The notes: a model not told the origin generated them from the letters alone. A DNA stretch of 52,031 nucleotides from Gemmatimonadaceae bacterium (GCA_035606695.1 DATNEW010000004.1:1-52031); one strand, 5' to 3'. Shown: positions 35,500 to 44,536, counted from the first letter of the stretch. Numbers and translations: made by a program.

Positions 35500-36420
35500 C
35501 TACGAGTCCGCCGCCAAATATGTATAGACGTTGAGCTCGCGCCCCACGTGAAACTCCTCGGCGAGTCGGCGATAGGCGGCAAGCACCGGGATCGGCAAGC
35601 CCCGATCCGGAATCGGAACGTGCTGCGTGATTCGGATATCCCCAAAGGATGCGCCCTTCTGAATCGCCCAGCACCCGACGATTCGTTCGAGCGGCAATGT
35701 GGGCGAGAGAATTTCCTCCTGCGTTCCCGGCCGAATGGCCGGCCAACGCTCAATCCGTTCCCATTCACGCACCGCAGCGAGTACGTCGATCCCATACTCG
35801 ACCCATGCCACGTACAACCAGCCGGGCTTGGGACCGGATGCCGGAGCCGAGACGGCGGCCGCCGCTGAGGCGCGTGCGTCGGAGTCCTGCGCCAGTCCGC
35901 CCTTGATGCATCCCATCGCGTACTCGAGCGCCTTGTAGATCGACTTCGACCACGCAAGCACCACCTTGGTCTGCATGTGTGTCGTCACGCCCTTTTCCTT
36001 CCACTTGTCTCGGATGATCACCGGGCCCGCGAACCGAGCGTCCGCCTTCGCGGTGAAGCCGGGCGGTCTGAGACTCAGGAAGCCGGTGCCGTCACCTCGA
36101 AAGACGAGCCGGTTGAGGAGCACCGACTGGGTCGAGGCCGTCGCACTCGGCATGTCGTTGTGCAGGTCTACCGTGAGGGCGGCCGCGGGTGGCACGTGCG
36201 CGGTGAGCCCGGCCCGCCGCGCGTCGGGCCGGATGAGCGTCGAACAGCGTGGGCACGCGCGTGGAATCTGCCCCGGCATGAGCGCGGTCACCTTCATGCA
36301 CGACGTGCACTTGTAGAGGAAGATCTCGCCGCGGCAATACTGGCAGTCGCTGAGATCGTGCGACGCGACGTTTTCGACGTCGATGTAGGAGTGGCAGCGC
36401 GGGCAGGTGGCTTGTGGCAT
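35500..36420 (-). CDS. Zinc-ribbon protein of unknown function
   Basis: 306 residues. Four CxxC knuckles (CPRC 6-9, CQYC 27-30, CTSC 38-41, CPRC 56-59) form two zinc ribbons at the N-terminus. The remainder has no transmembrane segment and includes a Trp-rich region (GWLYVAWVEYGIDVLAAVREWERIERW). The ribbons suggest a nucleic-acid or protein-binding role. It is upstream, on the same strand, of nothing close, with 90 bp to the plus-strand lipoprotein. Confidence 0.82.
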   Translation of the reverse strand: MPQATCPRCHSYIDVENVASHDLSDCQYCRGEIFLYKCTSCMKVTALMPGQIPRACPRCSTLIRPDARRAGLTAHVPPAAALTVDLHNDMPSATASTQSVLLNRLVFRGDGTGFLSLRPPGFTAKADARFAGPVIIRDKWKEKGVTTHMQTKVVLAWSKSIYKALEYAMGCIKGGLAQDSDARASAAAAVSAPASGPKPGWLYVAWVEYGIDVLAAVREWERIERWPAIRPGTQEEILSPTLPLERIVGCWAIQKGASFGDIRITQHVPIPDRGLPIPVLAAYRRLAEEFHVGRELNVYTYLAADS

Positions 36421-36466
36421 GCGATAGACTCGCGCGTGAATACGAGGGCGTCAAGGCGCGGGTGTG

Positions 36467-36919
36467 CTACTCGTTCAGCCGCTTGCGAAACTGCACGACG
36501 CGATCGACTTCGTCGTACCCGGCGCGTCGATGTGTCGCGTGACTCACCACGTTGTCCAAACGTGCGTCCGAGGCCACCTCGCGATAGCCGTGTTCGCGTG
36601 CCCATGCTTCGGCGGCGTCGAGCAGCGCGAGCGCGCATCCTTGGCGGCGCATATCGGGATCTACGAACAGCGCCTCGATGTATCCCACCGGCGTCGTATC
36701 GCAGCCATCGGCATATGGTCGAGTGCCGACCTCGACGAACCCGGCCATCCCACCGTCGTCGCGTGGCGCGACGAACACCGCGGCGTCAGGGTTGGCGGAC
36801 AGCTCCCGCATGCCCTGTGTGAGCTCATCTGCCGAATGTTGTGGAAAAAGCGCGAGGTTCATCCGCAGCCACTCCGGCCAATCGTGCTGGTCGTAACGTC
36901 GAATGCGAACGTGAGGCAT
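36467..36919 (-). CDS. GNAT acetyltransferase, aminoglycoside 6'-N-acetyltransferase-like
   Basis: 150 residues, the length of AAC(6')-I enzymes. The pattern fits that family: an N-terminal RIRRYDQHDWPEWLRM, then CDTTPVGYIEALFVDPDMRR as acetyl-CoA fold start, QGCALALLDAAEAWA and a final HRRAGYDEVDRVVQFRKRL. It could acetylate an aminoglycoside or another primary amine; environmental members often have other natural substrates. No attC site adjoins it, so it is not an obvious cassette gene. Confidence 0.85.
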   Translation of the reverse strand: MPHVRIRRYDQHDWPEWLRMNLALFPQHSADELTQGMRELSANPDAAVFVAPRDDGGMAGFVEVGTRPYADGCDTTPVGYIEALFVDPDMRRQGCALALLDAAEAWAREHGYREVASDARLDNVVSHATHRRAGYDEVDRVVQFRKRLNE

Positions 36920-36922
36920 GCG

Positions 36923-37402
36923 CTAGACTCCGTCGGTCGCCGCCGCGGTGAGCCAGGTCAATATGCGATCCTCGCTGACGGTCGCGCCAAGGCGTTGATA
37001 GAAGTGTAAAGCGTCGAGGTTCGGCGGGTAGACCGTCCAGATCAACGCGCGTCCGCCCGCGTCCTGACAGGCGTGGCGCGCACGAATCATCAGCGCTCTG
37101 CCAACGCCGGCTCGACGCGCTGTCGCGGTCACGAACAGGTCGAAGACATACCAAACGCGACCGCCGCGATCGACATCGTAGCCGGGATGATGCAAGAGAT
37201 AGCCGACGATGCGGCCCGCGAACTCGGCGACGAATCCGCCGAATGCCGCGTGGTCGCCGAAGCCCTCGCGCAGAACCTCGTCCGCGGTTATTCCGCCAGG
37301 CGCGGGATCGCCGAGTCGAGCGAGATACCTCACGAACTCGGCGCTGAGCTCCGCGATCGCCGGTGCGTCGCTGGGTGTCGCAACGCGAACGTTGAGCATC
37401 AC
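36923..37402 (-). CDS. GNAT family N-acetyltransferase
   Basis: 159 residues. RVATPSDAPAIAELSAEFV starts the fold, DLFVTATARRAGVGRALMIRARHAC is the acetyl-CoA loop, and NLDALHFYQRLGA closes it. This layout is typical of amine acetyltransferases such as PhnO or diamine enzymes. It lies 3 bp upstream of the AAC(6')-like gene; the two are probably co-transcribed tandem paralogues of one superfamily with different substrates. Confidence 0.87.
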   Translation of the reverse strand: MMLNVRVATPSDAPAIAELSAEFVRYLARLGDPAPGGITADEVLREGFGDHAAFGGFVAEFAGRIVGYLLHHPGYDVDRGGRVWYVFDLFVTATARRAGVGRALMIRARHACQDAGGRALIWTVYPPNLDALHFYQRLGATVSEDRILTWLTAAATDGV

Positions 37403-37414
37403 CGTCCGCTCTCG

Positions 37415-39301
37415 CTACCGTACCACCGGCAGTGTGATGTGCGACGCCATCGCCGGCGTCGCATACACGCGCTGCGTCGCCTTCACGTAGTCGCTCGCCT
37501 TCGCCTCGTAAATACTCGGCACGAACTTCTGCGGGTTGCGGTCGATCACCGGGAACCACGTCGACTGCACCTGCACCATGATCCGGTGCCCCTTCAGAAA
37601 GACATGATCATGCTCGCGCAGCGGGATCGTCCACTCGCTGGGCTTGTTCGGCACGAGCGCATGCGGCGTCTCGAAGCTCTGATTGAATCGTCCGCGCCGC
37701 ACCTCCATCGCGATCGGCAGCTCGTACCCATTGAGAGATCTCGCATATTCACTCGGTTCCGGCCCAGCGTCCGGGTTCCACGCGTTCGGCTGAGCGTTCT
37801 CGGGATAGACGTCGATCAGCTTGACGATGAAGTCCGCGTCCGTGCCCGACGTCGATGCGAACAGCGTCGCCGAGAGCGCGCCGGTGACGGTGACATCGTG
37901 GTCGAGTGGCGCGCTGGTGTAGGTGAGCACATCCGGCCGTCCGTCGACGAACCGCTGATCGGCCACCTCCCATCGGCGCGAGTCGCCCGCGGGATATGTC
38001 GGCGAGATCGGCCGTTGGCGATAGGGAACTGGATTCGCCGGATCGGAGACATACTCTCGAAACGGCTTTGCTGACGCCGCCGGCTTCTCAAAGGACAGCG
38101 TTCCATCGGAATGGAGATAGAGACTCGTCGGCGTCGCGCCCTTCACCGGCCACGTGTCGTACGTCTTCCATGTGTTCGATCCTGTCTCGAACATCATCGC
38201 CTGCCACGCGGGCTTCGTGCCCTTGCCGTGGAGATAGTAGCGGAAGAACGGCGCCTCGATGTTCTCGCGGAACTCGCGCGCCGTGGCATGTCCGCCGAGT
38301 GGGATGAGGCCGATGCTGTCGTTGACGGGCGTGTGCCAGGAGCCGTGATACCACGGGCCGGCGACCATCAGGTTCGTGTGCTGGGGATCGTTCTTCTCCG
38401 CTTGATGAAAGATCTGCCACGGCCCCCACGGATCTTCCTGATCCCAGAAGCCGGCGACGTTCAGGTTGGGCACCGTCGCGCCCGTGATCTGCGTGTACCA
38501 CGCCTCGCGTTTGTTGAACGCGTCGTAGTTGGGATGCGCGACGAGCGCGTTCCACGCCGGAATCGACCCGTGCAGATATTTCGCGTTGATGTTCGACAAC
38601 GGGCCGAGCTTCAAATACCAGTCGTACCCGTCGTAGACGTCGAAGTCGAAATGAGTATTCTTGAATTTGTCCGCCTGCTCGTACACGGCGTACTCGAACG
38701 AGTAGCTTTCGCGCAGCGCGCCGTAGCGGTGGTCGTCGTCGTTCATCCACTGATCGGCCGGCGACGCCTGTTCGCTGATCGCCTTGAGCGCCGGGTGCGG
38801 CATGAGCAGCGTCGTGGCCGCGGTGAGCCCATCGTACGACACGCCATAGATGCCGACTCGGCCGTTGTTGTTCGCGACGTGTTTCACGAGCCAATCGATG
38901 GTGTCGTAGGCGTCCGTGGCCTCGTTGACGTTCTTGGGCGACGGGTTGGAGAGATCGACCGCCGACGACAGGAGGAACGTGCCCTCGGACTTGAATCGTC
39001 CGCGCAGATTCTGCACGACGAAGATGTAACCGTCCGCCATCAATTCGTTGAGCACCGGCGGTACGGACGTCGGTGACGCGCTCGGCACTCCGTAGGGCGT
39101 GCGGCGAAGCAGAATGGGCAGCGGGCCGGTTTGATTCACCGGGCGCTCGATCACCGTTTGCAGATGCGCGCCGTCGCGCATCGGGATCATGACTTCCTCG
39201 AGCGTGAAGATCGGAGCGCCGGACTGTTGGGCGAGGCTCGCGAAGAACGGAGCGGCGACGAGGAGCAGGGCGGCGGAGAGGCGTACTCGAAGATGTCGCA
39301 T
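37415..39301 (-). CDS. Secreted CocE/NonD-type hydrolase (S15-like)
   Basis: 628 residues. A signal peptide (about 1-26, FFASLAQ) leads into an alpha/beta hydrolase with nucleophile Ser in YGVSYDGL. Then come a cap domain and a C-terminal jelly-roll (from about 440) typical of alpha-amino-acid ester hydrolases, cocaine esterase and X-Pro dipeptidyl peptidase. The catalytic Asp and His fall in the usual NLNVAGFWDQEDP and GPWYHGSW regions. ATG at 39301 is chosen for GAGG at seven bases; two in-frame upstream ATGs lack this. Substrate: acyl peptides or esters. Confidence 0.9.
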   Translation of the reverse strand: MRHLRVRLSAALLLVAAPFFASLAQQSGAPIFTLEEVMIPMRDGAHLQTVIERPVNQTGPLPILLRRTPYGVPSASPTSVPPVLNELMADGYIFVVQNLRGRFKSEGTFLLSSAVDLSNPSPKNVNEATDAYDTIDWLVKHVANNNGRVGIYGVSYDGLTAATTLLMPHPALKAISEQASPADQWMNDDDHRYGALRESYSFEYAVYEQADKFKNTHFDFDVYDGYDWYLKLGPLSNINAKYLHGSIPAWNALVAHPNYDAFNKREAWYTQITGATVPNLNVAGFWDQEDPWGPWQIFHQAEKNDPQHTNLMVAGPWYHGSWHTPVNDSIGLIPLGGHATAREFRENIEAPFFRYYLHGKGTKPAWQAMMFETGSNTWKTYDTWPVKGATPTSLYLHSDGTLSFEKPAASAKPFREYVSDPANPVPYRQRPISPTYPAGDSRRWEVADQRFVDGRPDVLTYTSAPLDHDVTVTGALSATLFASTSGTDADFIVKLIDVYPENAQPNAWNPDAGPEPSEYARSLNGYELPIAMEVRRGRFNQSFETPHALVPNKPSEWTIPLREHDHVFLKGHRIMVQVQSTWFPVIDRNPQKFVPSIYEAKASDYVKATQRVYATPAMASHITLPVVR

Positions 39302-39321
39302 CGCGATCCTCATAGAGGTGA

Positions 39322-39849
39322 CTACAAGCAAATCGCCCGTTGGAACGTATTCGAAACGCTGGTGACCTCGGTCGACACGATGAATTGCCGCACCGGCGTT
39401 TCATCGGTCGTGAGCTCCACGAGAAGCAGGCCCGCGACGAACTGCGCACGCAGATCCGCAAGAACGGTCGCATCGTCGATGTTGATGTTCATCGTCTCAG
39501 TGAGCGGCCCCGGCGAAACGGACGACGGAAGCTGATCCACCGGAGGCTCGAAGAACACTCGGCCCTCGCTCCCGAGTATTCGTACTTTCACGATGTGCCC
39601 GCGGAGTGCGTTTCCGTCCGGCGTCAAGTTGCTTTGCAGGGCCACCGACATCGTCGACCCGGTCACGGTCTCCGACTCGGCGAGATTGAGACTCACCGTC
39701 CCGAGCACCTGTCCGGGGTTGCCGATGATGTCGCCCGTGGCGGCCGCGGTTCTGATTGCATCGCCACATGGCTCGCCGGGAAGGCATGCCACGAGCTGCG
39801 TCGTCGCGGCAACGCACAAGAGTGGCCGAATCCAGAATGACGCCGGCAT
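39322..39849 (-). CDS. Hypothetical lipoprotein
   Basis: 175 residues. The signal sequence ends LVAC, a lipobox. The mature part has alternating polar and hydrophobic stretches suggesting a beta sandwich, including GTVSLNLAESETVTGSTMSVALQSN and MNINIDDATVLADLRAQ. No family recognised. Divergent from the 39966 gene across a 116-bp gap that probably holds both promoters. Confidence 0.75.
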   Translation of the reverse strand: MPASFWIRPLLCVAATTQLVACLPGEPCGDAIRTAAATGDIIGNPGQVLGTVSLNLAESETVTGSTMSVALQSNLTPDGNALRGHIVKVRILGSEGRVFFEPPVDQLPSSVSPGPLTETMNINIDDATVLADLRAQFVAGLLLVELTTDETPVRQFIVSTEVTSVSNTFQRAICL

Positions 39850-39965
39850 TAGTCGAATCTACTCCGCTCCGATGGCATCTATTGGATAAGGAATACTGTG
39901 ATTGGCGGCATGGTGAAGGACGCTCGGGCTGCCGATACTTCCGAGGATCGACCACCCAGCGGATC

Positions 39966-41039
39966 ATGCACCAGGCACGCCGTGTAGGAACCTACCTCGC
40001 CGCCGCGGCGCTCGCGTCTTCGTTGTCGTGCGGCAGCGACATGAATGGCCCCGAGTCCTCGAGTGGCGGGAATCATTGCCCCTGCCCGTTCACGAACATT
40101 CCCGCGCCGCCGGGTGGCGTCGCGCAATTCACCGTGATGCCGGTCGCGATCGCGCCGGGGATGTCGCTCACCGCGCTCGGCAGCCTGAATCCGCCGGGGC
40201 ATGTGCTGCCGACGGATCACGTCTATTTCTACGACGGCGATCTCTCGAAGAACCAGCCGTTCGGCAGCGATACGCGCGACGTGTTCATGCCCGCGACCGG
40301 TGCGGTCATTTCACTTCTGCCCAACGCGCAAGGTGAGACCAAGGTCATGTTCCGCGCGACGCCGGCGTTCTACTTCTATTTCGATCACGTCGTTCTCACG
40401 CAGCCGCTGACGATCGGGCAGATCGTACAAGTCGGAACGAAGCTTGGCAACACGACGAAGGGCACGACGCTCGATCTCGGTGCGTTCGACACGACGGCGA
40501 CGCATTCGGGATTTGTGAATCGAGCGCGATACGGCGAGCAAACGCTGTATTACGTATCGCCGTGGCAGTACTTCACGCCCGAGTTGCAGGCGCAGCTCTA
40601 TCCGCACGTGTATCGCACCGCGGCGGCCAGCGACAAGGACGGCCAACTCGACTTCGGTATTTCCGGCAAGCTCGCCGGCGATTGGTTTGTGTCGGACATG
40701 CCGGCCGACAGCAGCTGGGAGCCGTATGGGTGGACGCGGACGATTTCGTTCGCGTATGACTACTATGATCCGAGTCAGGTGCGGGTGTCGATCGGCGGCA
40801 CCGTTGGGCCGGCGGGCGTGTGGGCGATCGACTCAGCTGCGCCACGGCCAGAGAGGGTGACGGCGGGGAGTGGGGTGGTGCCGTATCTGCTTTACAGTCC
40901 GTTCGACAAAGGGTTTCCGCCGTATGGGTTGTTGCTCGTAAGGATGAATGACGATACGACGATTAGTGTCGAGTTGTTTGTGGGGGAGAGAACGGTGAAT
41001 CGGCAGATGGATGCGGGGGCGAGTACGTTCGTGCGGTAA
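39966..41039 (+). CDS. Exported lipoprotein with possible M23/hybrid-type region
   Basis: 357 residues. The signal sequence ends SSLSCGS, a lipobox. In the middle YFYFDHVVLTQPLTIGQIVQVGTKLGNTTKGTTLDLG (about 138-174) recalls the barrel-sandwich segment of M23-type peptidases, but the zinc residues are not clearly present. The rest is beta-rich and aromatic. Likely a surface or periplasmic protein of unknown function. Confidence 0.78.
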   Translation: MHQARRVGTYLAAAALASSLSCGSDMNGPESSSGGNHCPCPFTNIPAPPGGVAQFTVMPVAIAPGMSLTALGSLNPPGHVLPTDHVYFYDGDLSKNQPFGSDTRDVFMPATGAVISLLPNAQGETKVMFRATPAFYFYFDHVVLTQPLTIGQIVQVGTKLGNTTKGTTLDLGAFDTTATHSGFVNRARYGEQTLYYVSPWQYFTPELQAQLYPHVYRTAAASDKDGQLDFGISGKLAGDWFVSDMPADSSWEPYGWTRTISFAYDYYDPSQVRVSIGGTVGPAGVWAIDSAAPRPERVTAGSGVVPYLLYSPFDKGFPPYGLLLVRMNDDTTISVELFVGERTVNRQMDAGASTFVR

Positions 41040-41209
41040 CGGGGTGAATCTCCGTACGCGGCATACGGCTCTGAAGCAGCTCCGCCGCCTGTGCCGCCGC
41101 GACGATCCAGCGCCCGGCCGCAGTTCCGCTTCGCTCGGCGCTCCGCCGCGCGGACCCGACCGTCAGTCGCCGCTGAATGCCGTCGAATGCCCTGGCTCGC
41201 CCGTGAACT
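41040..41209. other. Gene-free gap
   Basis: 170 bp between convergent genes. I see no hairpin or repeat that stands out. Confidence 0.5.
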
Positions 41210-41629
41210 TCAGCCCTCCTCAGACGTCTGCTCCCCGACGCCCGGTCCGAGCGGCCGTTCCGCAACGAACCCAGTCGACGCCCGCCGACAGCCAATTCGC
41301 TCGAAGAATCCCACGCTCTGCGGTTGTGCCCCGAACCCAACCTTGCCGCGAGGCGATCGCTCGAGCGCGAGCTCCATCAGACGGCGGCCAATGCCGCGCC
41401 GCTCGTAGTCTGGGTCGACGAGGATCTCCGGGATGGTGGCGAAGAAATAACCGTCCGTCAGTACGCGGACGCTCCCGATGAGCCGCGAGCCATCCCAGGC
41501 ACCGACGTTGATGGTGCGGGTCAACGCCTGCGCCGCAGCCGCCGAGTCGTATGGGCGCGGCCAAACACGTTGAGCCAGTGCGAGAAAATCCTCGACGCCG
41601 AATCCATCACTGTAGGTCACGTCGGTCAT
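41210..41629 (-). CDS. GNAT family N-acetyltransferase
   Basis: 139 residues from ATG 41629. ILVDPDYERRGIGRRLMELALERS is the acetyl-CoA loop, and KVGFGAQPQSVGFFERIGCRRA the last strand pair. The upstream frame extension to 41701 lacks domain character and is rejected. Substrate unknown. Confidence 0.85.
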   Translation of the reverse strand: MTDVTYSDGFGVEDFLALAQRVWPRPYDSAAAAQALTRTINVGAWDGSRLIGSVRVLTDGYFFATIPEILVDPDYERRGIGRRLMELALERSPRGKVGFGAQPQSVGFFERIGCRRASTGFVAERPLGPGVGEQTSEEG

Positions 41630-41787
41630 ACCGAGATGTGTATGGCCATCAATGCTCAGGGTGAGTGCGGGCGAGCTCACAAGAGCGAGCGAGGCGAACA
41701 ATCACTCGATCGCGCGTCTGGCGCAACCCACGTCATACGGCTAACGCAATAGTCTCGAGCTTCCGTCGCAGGCGCAGCATCCGATTT

Positions 41788-41823
41788 TCAGAACTTGAAT
41801 CAGAACTTGAATCAGAACTTGAA
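41788..41823 (-). repeat. Three tandem 12-bp copies of F-K-F-stop
   Basis: Minus-strand unit TTCAAGTTCTGA repeats three times without gap. The first copy is the natural end of the outer-membrane-like gene (Phe-Lys-Phe-stop); two more copies follow in frame. Confidence 0.9.
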
Positions 41824-42342
41824 TACGAATCTTGCCGTGAGCGGCGTGACGGAGATTCCAAACGCGGGATGAGGCGACGACCAATAAGCCCCCGCCTGAA
41901 CGCGCGGTCCGATCCGGAAGTGCGACCCGCCCCACATCGGCGCGATGTACCCGCCTGCGAACCCGCCCGGTTCTGCCTCCGACGCGACCTGCGCCGCGTG
42001 GAAGTCGAAGGCGGCTCTGACGCCGACGTCGTACTGCCAGCGTCCCGGTGGTTCGAGCCGCTCGAACGCGTCGATGTGCGCAATCTCCGCGGACTTCGTT
42101 CCCCACGGTTCGCTGTGAACGAGTCTGAAGTTGAACTCGTATCCCAGTCCCAAACCCACGCCAACGAGCTTGTCTGGACTCGTCACTCGAGCATAACTGA
42201 GTCCGCCCGCAAGCAAACCGGCATCGAGCGTGACTCGAGATCGAGGAGCAGGTTCCTGCGCGGCGAGCTGGCCACAGGCGCTCGTGACTACGAGCACGAC
42301 TCCAATCAACGGCATGCCGCGTACGCGCGGAGAGGACGCCAT
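41812..42342 (-). CDS. Outer-membrane beta-barrel-like protein
   Basis: 176 residues from ATG 42342. The signal sequence ends SACGQLAAQ. The mature part is Gly- and aromatic-rich with alternating strands (LLAGGLSYARV, VGLGLGYEFNFRLV, YDVGVRAAFDF, GPRVQAGAYW). It ends in a C-terminal Phe (RFVFKF), the typical BAM recognition mark of outer-membrane proteins. Starts at 42372 or 42315 are possible alternatives. The last 12 bp are tandemly repeated past the stop. Confidence 0.75.
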   Translation of the reverse strand: MASSPRVRGMPLIGVVLVVTSACGQLAAQEPAPRSRVTLDAGLLAGGLSYARVTSPDKLVGVGLGLGYEFNFRLVHSEPWGTKSAEIAHIDAFERLEPPGRWQYDVGVRAAFDFHAAQVASEAEPGGFAGGYIAPMWGGSHFRIGPRVQAGAYWSSPHPAFGISVTPLTARFVFKF

Positions 42343-42553
42343 TAAACAACGCTCAATTGATATTGCATGCATCCCCAAGTCGGTCGGTCGCGAGCGAGAC
42401 ACAGCGTGCCCTCGCGGAATCAGCGTTCGCAATCATGAATTCGGCCATCAGCCTCGGCGTTCGCAGGGGCGCACGGCACGGCGGCGGCGATCCCCACGCG
42501 TTAAATTTCGCATCTACACCGTAGGCAGCGGACAGCTGTGAGGAGGACGAGGC

Positions 42554-42826
42554 ATGTCGATGGCGTTTCTTCGAGATGACGCGGAAGGGGAGATGCCGCG
42601 CCGCCACTACGACCTGCCGCCTCGCGACGATCCCGGCTACGACCGCGCCGCCGCTCGCGCGCTGCTCGAGGCGGCGCGGGTGAACGAGACTCAGCTCGCC
42701 GAGCGAGCGACGGGCTACTACTGGGGCGAGCCGCGGCTGCACGCGTACGTCGAGGAGATCCGTGCCGCGGCGGAACGTGATGGTGACGAACGCCTGGAGC
42801 AAGTGGCGCGCCGCTTCGTGCGCTGA
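42554..42826 (+). CDS. Small hypothetical soluble protein
   Basis: 90 residues, acidic and Arg/Glu-rich, helical, without signal peptide. A strong GAGGAGGACGAGG precedes the ATG, which supports real translation. There are no motifs that I recognise. Confidence 0.7.
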   Translation: MSMAFLRDDAEGEMPRRHYDLPPRDDPGYDRAAARALLEAARVNETQLAERATGYYWGEPRLHAYVEEIRAAAERDGDERLEQVARRFVR

Positions 42827-42920
42827 GCAAGACTCGGCCGGCCCAACGCCCAGAGCAGCTTCCGCGCGCTGAAGTCGAGCACATCGAAGACGCTGCTTCG
42901 AGTTCCGAAATACTTAGGTA

Positions 42921-42949
42921 TTGACCTTAGTATTATTCGCTGATAGAAT
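42921..42949 (+). promoter_or_regulatory. Sigma-70 promoter with overlapping ArsR-type operator
   Basis: TTGACC at 42921-42926 and TAGAAT at 42944-42949 are separated by exactly 17 bp. A direct repeat, CTTAGGTATT then CCTTAGTATT (42913-42936), overlaps the -35 region. The ArsR-family gene starts 44 bp beyond the -10, so autorepression is plausible. Confidence 0.75.
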
Positions 42950-42993
42950 CGCTCAGTCAGATCGGGCGACTCAACCAATCGACTGGTATTGCA

Positions 42994-43335
42994 ATGGTTC
43001 AATCCGCTGTCGTTGACGACGTGTTTTATGCCTTGTCCAACGCGACGCGGCGGAAGGTCCTCGAGCACCTGTCCGCGGGACCCGCCACGGTCAGCGAGCT
43101 GGCGGCGCCATTCGACATGAAACTCCCCTCGTTCGTGCAGCACCTCTCGGTGCTCGAACAGAGCCGGCTGGTGAAGTCGAAGAAGCGAGGGCGCGTGCGG
43201 ACGTACGAGATCGCACCCGAACGGTTCACAGTTGTTGAAGACTGGCTGACCGCGCGCCGGCAGTTGTGGGAAGCGCGATTGGACCGATTCGACCTCTACG
43301 TCAAACAACTCAAGCAGAAGGAATCGGAATCATGA
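42994..43335 (+). CDS. ArsR-family winged-helix regulator
   Basis: 113 residues. The winged HTH reads VFYALSNATRRKVLEHLSAGPATVSELAAPFDM then QHLSVLEQSRLVKSKKRGRVRTYEI. There is no cysteine metal-binding motif in the helix, so it is of the non-metal SRPBCC-linked type. It overlaps the downstream SRPBCC gene by ATGA, and its promoter carries a repeated element over the -35. Confidence 0.92.
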   Translation: MVQSAVVDDVFYALSNATRRKVLEHLSAGPATVSELAAPFDMKLPSFVQHLSVLEQSRLVKSKKRGRVRTYEIAPERFTVVEDWLTARRQLWEARLDRFDLYVKQLKQKESES

Positions 43336-43820
43336 GAAAGCAATTCGCGATCGATCCGAAGCTCGACTTCGTCATCGAACGGTTCATCGACGCTCCCGCG
43401 CGGCTCGTGTGGGAAGCGTTGACGAAACCGGAGCATCTCACGGAGTGGTACATGCCCAAGGCGTGGGGGCGCGTGGCGCGAGTCGAAATGGACGTGCGGC
43501 CGGGCGGCATGTTCAGCATCGACATCGCAACCGGAGACGGTCGCGAAGTTCCCAACCTTGGCTGCTTCCTCGACGTCGTTCCGATGCAGCGACTCGTCTG
43601 GACCTCCATGTTGTTCCCCGGCTACCGTCCGGCCGTCTTCGACGACATTCCGATCACCGCCATCATGACGCTCGAGAGCGTCGGGAGCGGCACGCGCTAC
43701 ATCTTCACGGCGTTGCATCGGGATGAAGCTGACTACGAGAAAGACAAGGCGTCCGGTTGGCAGGAGGGAACGGAGATCGCGCTGGAGCAGTTTGTCGCGC
43801 ACGTGATGTCGATGAAGTAG
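43332..43820 (+). CDS. SRPBCC/AHSA1-like protein
   Basis: 162 residues of the Bet v1/START-like AHSA1 family: VIERFIDAPARLVWEALTKPEHLTEWYMPKAW at the start and GWQEGTEIALEQFVAHV at the end. The fold has a hydrophobic ligand cavity. ArsR plus SRPBCC pairs are common and thought to form small ligand-responsive operons. The ATGA overlap with the regulator fixes the start at 43332. Confidence 0.92.
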   Translation: MRKQFAIDPKLDFVIERFIDAPARLVWEALTKPEHLTEWYMPKAWGRVARVEMDVRPGGMFSIDIATGDGREVPNLGCFLDVVPMQRLVWTSMLFPGYRPAVFDDIPITAIMTLESVGSGTRYIFTALHRDEADYEKDKASGWQEGTEIALEQFVAHVMSMK

Positions 43821-43934
43821 TTCCCCGGTTCGTCGATCTCGGAACGCATGACGAGAAGTGCGCCGCTCTCGATCCACGCGAACGATGAACGCCCGTGAAA
43901 TGGAGCTGACGGACGCCCGTTGCGCTAACCCGTC

Positions 43935-44480
43935 TCAGATCGGAACACACGTCAGGCAAACCGCTTCCTCGCCAATGCGATCGCTGGCAATAATGCGGAG
44001 CGGTGCCCGGGCTCCGGCAAAGTACGGCTTGCCACCGCCAAGCACGAACGGGCGGAAGTAGAGACGATATTCGTCGACGAGACCGAGTTCGGTCAGGCTT
44101 GCCGCCAGGGTGGGTCCCGCGACGTCGATCTCACCCTCGACGTCCTCTTTCAGCCTGCGAACAAATGCGTCGACGTTCTCGGCGACGAGCGTGGCGTTCG
44201 CGCCGACCGAGTTCAGCGTGCGCGAGACGACCCACTTCGGCTGCGCACGCCATGCCGCCGCGAACTCGTGATCGCCGTCATCCCACTCCGGTCGATCCTC
44301 GTCCCAGTAGCGCATGATCTCGTAGATCCGTCGGCCATACAACGAGCCGGCCAAGCCGCGGACGTGATCCATGAAATGACGGCCAAGGGCAGCGTCGGGC
44401 GGAGGCAATTCCAGCGTGCCCGCGACGCCATCGACGTAGCCGTCGAGGGACTGCATCATGCCGAAGACGAGCTTACCCAT
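43935..44480 (-). CDS. Dihydrofolate reductase-family (RibD C-terminal-like) protein
   Basis: 181 residues: the RibD_C fold begins LVFGMMQSLDGYVDG and includes GRRIYEIMRYW, VVSRTL and EIDVAGPTLAASLTELGLVDEYRLYFRPFVLGGGKPYF. Members reduce pteridine-like or other substrates with NADPH; it is not a canonical DfrA. It is stand-alone. Confidence 0.9.
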   Translation of the reverse strand: MGKLVFGMMQSLDGYVDGVAGTLELPPPDAALGRHFMDHVRGLAGSLYGRRIYEIMRYWDEDRPEWDDGDHEFAAAWRAQPKWVVSRTLNSVGANATLVAENVDAFVRRLKEDVEGEIDVAGPTLAASLTELGLVDEYRLYFRPFVLGGGKPYFAGARAPLRIIASDRIGEEAVCLTCVPI

Positions 44481-44536
44481 GCCTTTATTCCTCCGATTGT
44501 CGGCTCGCGCGTACGTTCGCTGGCGCGCGCCAAGGA

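Noticed and set aside
41739-41745. GGCTAAC as a possible attC core
   Set aside because: No partner core within about 120 bp and none of the conserved arms.
43886-43928. ACGCCCGT direct repeats next to GTTGCGC, possible attC
   Set aside because: Direct rather than inverted arms; no second core site.
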